Source: Dactylosporangium sp. AC04546
GTDB lineage: Bacteria > Actinomycetota > Actinomycetes > Mycobacteriales > Micromonosporaceae
Direction of reading: 5' to 3'
Length of the DNA stretch: 22,613 nt
Assembly: GCF_022095675.1 (NCBI RefSeq)
Contig: NZ_JAHYSG010000158.1
Location: 1-22,613, forward strand
Under the pieces are notes generated by a model that did no database searches, had not been told where the DNA came from, and saw only the letters and a program-made list of their open reading frames with translations. Positions 16,604-22,613 of this stretch are shown one piece after another; position 1 is the stretch's first letter; each line of letters opens with the position of its first letter. A program made the translations under genes and the position numbers.

Positions 16604-18289
16604 ATGCGGCGCCTCCTCGCTCTCGTCATCGCCGCCGGTGCGGTCCTGGTGGTCCCGGGCGCCGCGCAGGCGGCCACCGGCCACGTCCGGATCGAAGGCA
16701 CCGGCTCCTGGGCGGCCTCCGAGGCGCTGACCCAGTGGAGCGCCGACGTGCGGGCGGAGGGGCTGCAGGTCGACTACACCCCGATCGGTGACCGGCCCGC
16801 CCGGTTCGACTTCGGGCACGTGGTGACCGACTTCGCGGTGACCGGCAGCCCCTTCACCACCGAGGCACTGGGCCGCGCCTACGCCTACGTGCCGCTGGCC
16901 GGCACCGGCACCGCGTTCGCGTACCGGATCATCCTCGGCGGCCGCGTGGTGCGCGACCTGCGCCTGTCGCCCGGCACGCTCAGGGAGATCTTCGCCGGCC
17001 GGATCACCGACTGGAGCGACCCGGCGATCACCGCCGACAACAACGGCCGCTCGTTCCCCACACTGCCGATCACGACCGTCGGCCCGGCCCAGGACGCCGC
17101 CGAGACCGACCTGCTCACCTCGGTGTTCGGCGCGCCGCCGGCACCGGAGATCAAGGTGAACGGCTACGACGGCGTCGCGAACAACCTCACGAGCCGCAGC
17201 CGCAACGGCGCGATCGGCTACCTGTCCTACGCCTGGGCGCTGCGGACCGACCTGCCGGTCGTCAAGGTCCGCAACGTGGCCGGCTCCTATGTGCTCCCGG
17301 CGGACGGCGCGGTCGCGGTGGCCCTGACCCGGGCCCAGCTCGGCACCGACCTCATGCAGGACCTGTCGGGCGTGCCGACCAACCCCGACGCGCGCGCCTA
17401 CCCGTTCTCGTCCTACGTCTACGCCGTCGTCCCGACCGGCGACGACGCCCGGATGACTTCGGAGAAGCGCCAGACCCTCGCCGACTTCCTCGACCACGCC
17501 CTGTGCCGCGGCCAGGCGCCGCTGGGCGTGCTCGGCTACGCGCCGCTGCCGACGCCCCTGGTCCGGGCCGGCTACGAGCAGCTGGCCAGGCTGGGCGTGC
17601 TCGATCCGCGGGTCACCGTGCCGGCCGCCCACCCCGAGACCTGCGGCAACCCGATGTACGATGACCGGCTGCTCACCCTGTGGCCGACGCCGGCCGCGTG
17701 CGACCGGCAGGGCGCCGGGCCGTGCCTGGTGCCGGGCGAACCCGACGGTGTACCGCTGGACGCGAGCAACGACTCCCCGCCGTACACCGGCGCCGTCAGC
17801 CTCCGCGTCGACACCGGCGCCGCCGTCCGCCTCGCCCAGGTCGACCCGGCGACCGCGGCCGGCCACCCGGCGCAGGGCGGCGACCCCACCGGCCACCGCC
17901 ACGCGTGGGTCTTCACCGGCACGCTCGGCGGCGTCGCCGTCGACGAGTCGCGGCCCGGCCAGCCCGGCTGGACGCTCACCGGGCAGGCCACCGACTTCAC
18001 CAGCGGCGCCACCGTCGTGCCGGGCCGCGACCTCGGCTGGGTCCCGGCGATCGACGTCCCCGGCAGCGACGCCGAGGGCAGCCTGGTGGCCGGCCCGGCC
18101 GTCCCGCCGGCCCTGCAGGACCCGGCCAGCGCCGGCCTCGGGCAGCCCGGCGCGGTCCTGGCGAGCGTGCCGGCCGGCAGCGGCCTCGGCCTGCTGCGGG
18201 CCACCGCCGGCGTGACGCTGTGGATGCCCGACACGGCACCGAAGGGCACCTACACCGCGACGCTCACCCTGACCCTCATCAGCGGCTGA
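16604..18289 (+). CDS. Secreted PstS-like substrate-binding domain fused to a WxL-like domain
   Basis: A 561-residue exported protein. The signal peptide MRRLLALVIAAGAVLVVPGA ends at about AQA (residue 23) and has no lipobox Cys. The phosphate-binding-protein-like domain occupies about 27-345: HVRIEGTGSWAASEALTQWS, DFAVTGSPFTTEALG, LSPGTLREIFAGRITDWSDP, and RSRNGAIGYLSYAWA. The C-terminal part (about 385-561) resembles the WxL domain: PGWTLTGQATDFTSG with Trp456-Thr-Leu458, and a final GTYTATLTLTLISG in which the usual second WxL Trp is Leu. WxL domains bind peptidoglycan non-covalently, so the protein may be held at the wall. No pst ABC genes are adjacent, so transport is doubtful. A GTG 12 nt upstream is a possible alternative start. 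It overlaps the convergent peptidase gene by 11 nt. Confidence 0.85.
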   Translation: MRRLLALVIAAGAVLVVPGAAQAATGHVRIEGTGSWAASEALTQWSADVRAEGLQVDYTPIGDRPARFDFGHVVTDFAVTGSPFTTEALGRAYAYVPLAGTGTAFAYRIILGGRVVRDLRLSPGTLREIFAGRITDWSDPAITADNNGRSFPTLPITTVGPAQDAAETDLLTSVFGAPPAPEIKVNGYDGVANNLTSRSRNGAIGYLSYAWALRTDLPVVKVRNVAGSYVLPADGAVAVALTRAQLGTDLMQDLSGVPTNPDARAYPFSSYVYAVVPTGDDARMTSEKRQTLADFLDHALCRGQAPLGVLGYAPLPTPLVRAGYEQLARLGVLDPRVTVPAAHPETCGNPMYDDRLLTLWPTPAACDRQGAGPCLVPGEPDGVPLDASNDSPPYTGAVSLRVDTGAAVRLAQVDPATAAGHPAQGGDPTGHRHAWVFTGTLGGVAVDESRPGQPGWTLTGQATDFTSGATVVPGRDLGWVPAIDVPGSDAEGSLVAGPAVPPALQDPASAGLGQPGAVLASVPAGSGLGLLRATAGVTLWMPDTAPKGTYTATLTLTLISG

Positions 18290-20297
18290 GCCTCCGCCAC
18301 AGGAACTCGAAGGCCAGCGCCCACTTGAACGCGAGCTGGGCGTTGTCCGCGGCGCCGCCGTGGCCGCCCTCGATGTTCTCGTAGTACGTGACGTCCTTGC
18401 CCTCGGCGCGCAGCAGCGCCACCATCTTGCGCGCGTGGCCGGGGTGCACCCGGTCGTCGCGGGTCGACGTGGTGATGAGCACCGGCGGGTACGGCACGGC
18501 GGCCCGCACGTTCTGGTACGGCGAGAACAGCCGCAGGTAGGCCCAGTCGTCCGGGTCGTCGGGGTCGCCGTACTCGGCCATCCACGACGCGCCGGCGAGC
18601 AGCAGGTGGTACCGCTTCATGTCGAGTAGCGGCACCGCGCACACGACCGCCCCGAACAGCTCCGGGTAGCGCGTCAGCATCACGCCCATCAGCAGGCCGC
18701 CGTTGGAGCCGCCCTCGATGCCGAGCTGCGCGCGGGTGGTGATGCCCCGCTCGACCAGGTCGGCGGCGACCGCGGCGAAGTCCTCGTAGGCGCGGGGCCG
18801 CTGCTCGCGCAGCGCCGAGCGGTGCCACTGCGGGCCGTACTCGCCGCCGCCGCGGATGTTCGCCACCACGTACGTGCCGCCGCGGGCCAGCCAGCCGCGG
18901 CCGACGATCGCGCTGTACGCCGGGACGCGGGACACCTCGAAGCCGCCGTAGCCGCTCAGCAGCGTCGGGCCCGGCCCCGCCTCCGGCCGCCCGACGACGA
19001 AGTAGGGGACCTGCGTGCCGTCGGCCGAGGTGGCGAAGAACTGGCGCGTCGTGATGCCGTCGGCGTCGAAGTACGCCGGGCCCTGCTTGAGGATCGTGGG
19101 GCCCTCGCCGCCGAGGACGCCGTGGCGCAGCGTCGGCGGGAGGGTGAACCCGCTGGAGAGCAGCAGGTACTGGTCGTCGGTGTCGGCGTTGGTGTGCCAC
19201 ACGTCGGTCTGGCCGAGCTCGCTGCCCAGCACCGTGCGCCGCCACTGTCCCGCCTCGGGGGTGAGCAGCTCCAGGCGGCTCTGGACGTCCGCGAGCAGCA
19301 CCAGGATGAGGCCGTTGCGGGTCCAGTCGGCGTAGCTCAGCGACGTGTGCGGGTCGGGCGTGAACAGCACGGTGAGGTCGCGCCCGCCGGCCAGGTAGTC
19401 GTCGAGGGAGGCGACGAGCAGCGAGCCCGCCGGGTGGGTCACGCCGGCGACCTCCCAGTCGGTGCGGACCCGGATGAGCAGCCACTCGCGGTGCACGTCG
19501 ACGCCGGCGTCGTCGGGCACGGCGAGCTCGGTGAGGTCACCGTCGCGCAGCAGGTGGCGCTTGGCGTGGAAGAAGTCGGTCGAGCGGCGGATGACCGCGC
19601 GGTGCCCGGGGGCCGACGGGTCGGTGGAGGCGCGTACCGACACGTCGCCGGCCTCGCCCTCGAAGACCAGCTCGGCGTCGGTGAGCGGGGTGCCGCGCTT
19701 CCACCGGCGGACCTGCCGCGGGTAGCCCGACGACGTCATCGAGCCCGGGCCGGTGTCGGTGCCGACGTAGATGTGGTCCTCGTCGATCCAGCTGACGTCG
19801 CTCTTGGCCTCGGGCAGGGTGAAGCCGTCGGCGACGAACGCCAGCGCGACGAGGTCGAACTCGCGCACCACGGCCGCGTCGGCGCCGCCCCGCGACAGCG
19901 AGACCAGGCAGCGCCGCTCGCCCGGGCGCAGGTAGTCGGCGCCCTGCCAGACCCAGTTCTCGCCCTCCTCGGCGGCGAGCGCGTCGAGGTCGAGGACCGT
20001 CTCCCAGCGCGGGTCGGCGCCGCGGTACTCCTCGAGGGTGGTCCGCCGCCACAGGCCGCGCGGGTGCTCGGCGTCCTTCCACAGGTTGTACACGCGCTCG
20101 CCGTGCCAGGCGATCATCGGGATGCGGTCGTCGGCGTCGAGGACCGTCTGGATGCCGTCGCGCAGCTCGGCGAAGCGGTCACCGCCGGTGAGCGCCGCGG
20201 TCGTCTCGGCGTTGCGGGTGCGGACCCAGGCGAGGGCCTCGTCGCCCGCGACGTCCTCCAGCCACAGGTACTCGTCCGGGGTGATCGTCTCCGTCAT
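18279..20297 (-). CDS. Prolyl oligopeptidase family serine peptidase (S9)
   Basis: A 672-residue predicted cytoplasmic peptidase starting MTETITPDEYLWLEDVAGDE. The N-terminal part is a beta-propeller (about 60-400, repeated beta-rich blocks), followed by the alpha/beta hydrolase domain. The nucleophile motif GGSNGGLL gives Ser531, the DDRV motif gives Asp614/615, and EGGHGG gives His646, in the correct order and spacing for the S9 triad. NIRGGGEYGPQWH and GYGGFEVS are also typical. Expected activity is cleavage after Pro (or basic residues, as in oligopeptidase B relatives) in short peptides. I chose the ATG at 20297, where family homology starts; upstream in-frame residues (64 codons) overlap the divergent tetR region and look non-coding. 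No signal peptide. Confidence 0.93.
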   Translation of the reverse strand: MTETITPDEYLWLEDVAGDEALAWVRTRNAETTAALTGGDRFAELRDGIQTVLDADDRIPMIAWHGERVYNLWKDAEHPRGLWRRTTLEEYRGADPRWETVLDLDALAAEEGENWVWQGADYLRPGERRCLVSLSRGGADAAVVREFDLVALAFVADGFTLPEAKSDVSWIDEDHIYVGTDTGPGSMTSSGYPRQVRRWKRGTPLTDAELVFEGEAGDVSVRASTDPSAPGHRAVIRRSTDFFHAKRHLLRDGDLTELAVPDDAGVDVHREWLLIRVRTDWEVAGVTHPAGSLLVASLDDYLAGGRDLTVLFTPDPHTSLSYADWTRNGLILVLLADVQSRLELLTPEAGQWRRTVLGSELGQTDVWHTNADTDDQYLLLSSGFTLPPTLRHGVLGGEGPTILKQGPAYFDADGITTRQFFATSADGTQVPYFVVGRPEAGPGPTLLSGYGGFEVSRVPAYSAIVGRGWLARGGTYVVANIRGGGEYGPQWHRSALREQRPRAYEDFAAVAADLVERGITTRAQLGIEGGSNGGLLMGVMLTRYPELFGAVVCAVPLLDMKRYHLLLAGASWMAEYGDPDDPDDWAYLRLFSPYQNVRAAVPYPPVLITTSTRDDRVHPGHARKMVALLRAEGKDVTYYENIEGGHGGAADNAQLAFKWALAFEFLWRRLSR

Positions 20298-20444
20298 TCG
20301 ATCAGTCTGACCGAGCGGGGACCTGTTCGCCCACCCTGTCCCGGGCGAACCGCCCGGCCGGGACGGCGCGAAGCCCAGGGCCGGCGCCACGCCGAGCGCG
20401 TACCGCTGGGCAACCTGAACATTTTGCGCGGCGCGCAGCGTTTG

Positions 20445-20450
20445 TAGGCT
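20445..20450 (+). promoter_or_regulatory. -10 box (TAGGCT) of the tetR gene, probably leaderless
   Basis: TAGGCT ends 7 nt before the ATG at 20458, so transcription should start at the initiation codon. There is no Shine-Dalgarno. A weak TTTTGC lies 17 nt upstream. Confidence 0.55.
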
Positions 20451-20457
20451 GGACAGC

Positions 20458-21045
20458 ATGGGGCTCCGTGAGCGCAAGAAGCAGGCCACGCGCCAGGCCC
20501 TCGCGCTGACCGCCCTGCGCCTGGCCGTCGAGCGCGGCTACGACCGTGTCCTCGTCGAGGACATCGCGGCCGAGGTCGGCGTCTCGCCCCGCACGTTCAA
20601 CAACTACTTCGGCGGCAAGGCGGAGGCGATCTGCGCCCTGGCCGTGCACCGCTCGGAGCGCATCGGCGACGCGCTGCGCGCCCGGCCGGCCGGCGAGCCG
20701 CTGTGGACGGCGCTGCGCGAGGCGGTGCTCAGCGAGCTCGGCTCCGGCGGCGTCCCGGCGGACGTGCCGGACCGGGTCTGGATCGCGGGCCTGCGCCTGG
20801 TGGTCACGACCCCGGCGATGCAGGGGGAGTACCTCCGCGCGCAGGCCGCCACGCAGGAGGCGCTGGCGGCGGCGATCCGCGAGCGCCTCGGCGACGCGGT
20901 GCCGGACGACCTGTTGCCGGAGGTGCTGGGCGGCGCCGTGGCGGCGGCCTGCGGCGTGGCGATGCGCCGCTGGCTGTGGTCCGACCCGCCGGCCGACCTG
21001 GGTGTGCTGCTGCGCCGGGCGCTGGACCAGCTGCACGCTATGTGA
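20458..21045 (+). CDS. TetR/AcrR-family transcriptional regulator
   Basis: A 195-residue regulator. The N-terminal helix-turn-helix covers about 8-55 (ERKKQATRQALALTALRLAV, EDIAAEVGVSPRTFNNYFGG, KAEAI). The C-terminal all-helical ligand/dimer domain contains VWIAGLRLVVTTPAMQGEYL and ends LGVLLRRALDQLHAM. Family members usually repress adjacent or divergent genes in the absence of a ligand. The divergent neighbour is the oligopeptidase (160-nt shared space), and the convergent neighbour is the FAD oxidoreductase. No clear palindrome was seen in the shared space, so the target is open. The 3' end overlaps the oxidoreductase gene by 8 nt. Confidence 0.93.
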   Translation: MGLRERKKQATRQALALTALRLAVERGYDRVLVEDIAAEVGVSPRTFNNYFGGKAEAICALAVHRSERIGDALRARPAGEPLWTALREAVLSELGSGGVPADVPDRVWIAGLRLVVTTPAMQGEYLRAQAATQEALAAAIRERLGDAVPDDLLPEVLGGAVAAACGVAMRRWLWSDPPADLGVLLRRALDQLHAM

Positions 21046-22366
21046 GCTGGCGCAGCGCGTCCTCGATGCCGCGGTGGAACGTCGGGTAGGCGTAGATCAT
21101 GCTCCGCAGCGTGTCCACGGGCACCGCCGCGTGCACGGCCACGGCCAGCGCCGACAGGACCTCGCCGCCGACCGGGCCGGCCGAGGTGGCGCCCACCAGC
21201 ACGCCGCCGGCGGCGACGAGCTTGATGAACCCCTCGTTGCCGGCCTTGTGGATCCAGCCGCGGGCGCTCGACGGTACCTGCGTGATGCCCGTCCGCACGG
21301 CGAGCCCGCGCTCCCGGGCCTGGGCCTCGGTCAGGCCGACGGCGCCGATCTCGGGGTCGAGGAAGGTCACGCGCGGCGTCGCCCGGTAGTCGGCCGGTGG
21401 CCCGTCCTGGCCGAGGATGTCGCGGACGGCGATCCCGGCCTGGTACATCGCCATGTGCGTGAACGCCCCGTGGCCGGTAACGTCGCCGACGGCCCACACC
21501 CCGTCGCCGGCCCGCATCCGCTCGTCCACGGTGATGAACCGCTGCCCGTCGAACCCGAGCCCGTCGAGGACGTTGGCCCGCCGCCCGGTGGCGACGAGCA
21601 GCTTCTCGGCGGTGACGCCGGGCCCGTGCAGCGTGAAGCTCGCCCCGTCGTGGCTGACCCGCTCGACCTTCGCCCCGGTGTGGACGGTGACCCCGTCGCT
21701 TTCGAGCGCCTGCTGTGCCAGCGCGGACGACTCGGGCTCCTCGACGGCGAGGAGCCGGTCGAGCGCCTCGACGACGGTGACCCGCACCCCGAACCGCGCG
21801 AAGGCCTGCGCGAGCTCGAGCCCGATCGCACCCCCGCCGAGCACGGCGAGCGACCCCGGGAGCGTCTCGGCCCGCAGCGCTTCCCGGTTGGTCCACAGTG
21901 GAGTACCACCGAGGCCGTCGATCGGCGGGATGGCCGGCTCGGTCCCGGTCCCGATGACGAGCGCCCTGGTGGCCGTGAACTCCCGCCCGTCGACGGCGAC
22001 GGTGCGGTCCCCGGTGACGGTGGCCCACCCGCGCACGAAGATCCCGCCCTTGCCGGTGAACCGCTCGATGGCGACGGTGTCGTCCCAGTCGTCGGTAGCC
22101 TCGTCCCGGATCCGCTTGGCGACGGGCGCCCAGTCGGCCTCGACGCTGCTGGCGCCGGCGAGCAGCGGCACCCGCCTGGCCTCGGCGAGCGAGTTGGCGG
22201 CCCGGATGATCATCTTGCTCGGCACGCACCCGTAGTAGGGGCACTCGCCGCCGACGAGCCGCCCCTCGATCCCGACGACCCGCAGCCCGGCCTCGGCCAG
22301 CTTCCCGGCGACCTCCTCGCCTCCGACGCCGAGCCCGACCACGACGACATCCACCTGCTCCGCCAT
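21038..22366 (-). CDS. FAD/NAD(P)-dependent pyridine nucleotide-disulfide oxidoreductase
   Basis: A 442-residue flavoprotein of the dihydrolipoamide dehydrogenase/mercuric reductase class. The FAD site is VVVVGLGVGGEEVAGKLAEA (near the N-terminus) and the redox disulfide is GGECPYYGCVPSK (Cys42, Cys47). The NAD(P) site is LAVLGGGAIGLELAQAFARF, with ATGRRAN and the second FAD motif GVWAVGDVTG. The C-terminal dimer interface has AYPTFHRGIEDAL where true Lpd/GR enzymes have HPTxxE: His is Tyr427 and Glu is Arg432. It is therefore probably not a classical Lpd, and its substrate is unknown. It has no N-terminal heavy-metal domain. ATG 22366 lies 6 nt after a TAGGGT box. No 2-oxoacid dehydrogenase genes are nearby. 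Confidence 0.93.
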   Translation of the reverse strand: MAEQVDVVVVGLGVGGEEVAGKLAEAGLRVVGIEGRLVGGECPYYGCVPSKMIIRAANSLAEARRVPLLAGASSVEADWAPVAKRIRDEATDDWDDTVAIERFTGKGGIFVRGWATVTGDRTVAVDGREFTATRALVIGTGTEPAIPPIDGLGGTPLWTNREALRAETLPGSLAVLGGGAIGLELAQAFARFGVRVTVVEALDRLLAVEEPESSALAQQALESDGVTVHTGAKVERVSHDGASFTLHGPGVTAEKLLVATGRRANVLDGLGFDGQRFITVDERMRAGDGVWAVGDVTGHGAFTHMAMYQAGIAVRDILGQDGPPADYRATPRVTFLDPEIGAVGLTEAQARERGLAVRTGITQVPSSARGWIHKAGNEGFIKLVAAGGVLVGATSAGPVGGEVLSALAVAVHAAVPVDTLRSMIYAYPTFHRGIEDALRQLT

Positions 22367-22372
22367 GCCCCC

Positions 22373-22378
22373 ACCCTA
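22373..22378 (-). promoter_or_regulatory. -10 box (TAGGGT) of the oxidoreductase gene
   Basis: TAGGGT on the minus strand ends 6 nt before the ATG at 22366. A G-run lies between, but too close to act as a ribosome site, so the mRNA is probably leaderless. -35 is weak. Confidence 0.45.
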
Positions 22379-22426
22379 GAGCCCACCCGCCCCGACCGCC
22401 GGGGCGATGGGGGTGCGCGCCGGACG

Positions 22427-22464
22427 ATATTCCTCTCAGGAATGTCTATTCCCCACAGGAATAT
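22427..22464. promoter_or_regulatory. Paired ATTCC-N5-GGAAT palindromes (probable operator)
   Basis: Two near-identical palindromes, ATTCCTCTCAGGAAT (22429-22443) and ATTCCCCACAGGAAT (22448-22462), have centres 19 bp apart. The whole block is also framed by ATATTCC and GGAATAT. It is an AT-rich island in very GC-rich DNA, about 50 nt upstream of the oxidoreductase -10 box and upstream of whatever gene lies to the right. I do not recognise the regulator. Confidence 0.65.
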
Positions 22465-22492
22465 GGCGCGGACCGAGGGTGGGTGACGGGCC

Positions 22493-22613
22493 ATGGACAC
22501 GGCTGGGACGTGCTGCTCTCGCCGTGTCGCTGCTGCAACGCGCACGGGGGTCGTCGCCGGCCCGCCTCGCGCCTGTCGCGTTGGGCGACGGGCTGTGCTT
22601 GCCGGCCAGGCAC
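22493..22613 (+). CDS. Possible partial gene or leader peptide running off the window
   Basis: From the ATG at 22493 a frame stays open to the window end (about 40 codons), beginning MDTAGTCCSRRVAAATRTG. There is no recognisable domain and no good ribosome site. The adjacent Cys codons and short Arg pair recall actinobacterial Cys-containing leader peptides, but the sequence is too short to decide, and it may be non-coding. Confidence 0.12.
   Translation, partial: MDTAGTCCSRRVAAATRTGVVAGPPRACRVGRRAVLAGQA

Noticed and set aside
20298..20489. 64-codon N-terminal extension of the prolyl oligopeptidase
   Set aside because: It would overlap the tetR start, and homology begins at the ATG at 20297; the extension is not protein-like.

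Overview
This is a stretch of chromosome from a high-GC Gram-positive bacterium (Actinomycetota). Evidence: G/C-dominated third codon positions, GTG starts, TAGGCT/TAGCGT-type -10 boxes, and the order pgsA - DUF881 - small basic protein - DUF881 - gcvH - FHA (GarA/OdhI) - MerR (FtsR) - DUF151 nuclease - MerR, with gcvP nearby. That order matches the mycobacterial Rv1822-Rv1830/gcvB neighbourhood. Protein style and the small DUF5999 gene suggest Micromonosporaceae, but this is inference. I see no rRNA, tRNA, CRISPR array, IS element, phage or plasmid gene.

Left third (1-6442, all minus strand). A five-gene operon runs pgsA -> DUF881 -> small basic protein -> DUF881 -> gcvH, with three successive 4-nt start/stop overlaps. 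It ends before a strong promoter (TTGACC-N18-TAGGCT, bracketed by a perfect inverted repeat) that drives garA-ftsR. Two large intergenic spaces (about 415 and 450 nt) then flank a DUF151 'bifunctional nuclease' gene. The second space holds a two-copy 66-bp tandem repeat and a candidate operator/promoter for the last MerR gene, whose disordered N-terminus contains a 27-bp minisatellite. The set links membrane lipid synthesis, cell-division regulation and central metabolism (GarA/OdhI-type control of 2-oxoglutarate flux, glycine cleavage H protein).

Middle (6489-13199). A secreted lipoprotein of unknown function faces a two-gene minus-strand unit: a protein made of two fused RlaP/pol-beta-like nucleotidyltransferase modules, then an overlapping SAM methyltransferase gene. 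This unit diverges from gcvP at a heptamer (TAGCCTA) that reads as a -10 box on both strands. The gcvP leader carries a single-aptamer glycine riboswitch. A 14-bp hairpin separates gcvP from a convergent DUF5999 gene.

Right part (13315-22613). Contents: aminodeoxychorismate synthase component I (pabB), an unrecognised conserved-looking protein, an MFS transporter, a secreted phosphate-binding-protein-like domain fused to a WxL-like wall-binding domain, a prolyl oligopeptidase, a TetR regulator, and an FAD/NAD(P) disulfide oxidoreductase with an atypical C-terminal interface motif. These look like separate single-gene units. At the right edge is a pair of AT-rich ATTCC-N5-GGAAT palindromes, probably an operator.

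Two general traits stand out. Several genes have a -10 box only 6-11 nt before the start codon and no Shine-Dalgarno (probable leaderless mRNAs). Convergent pairs repeatedly overlap at their 3' ends (41, 26, 11 and 8 nt).
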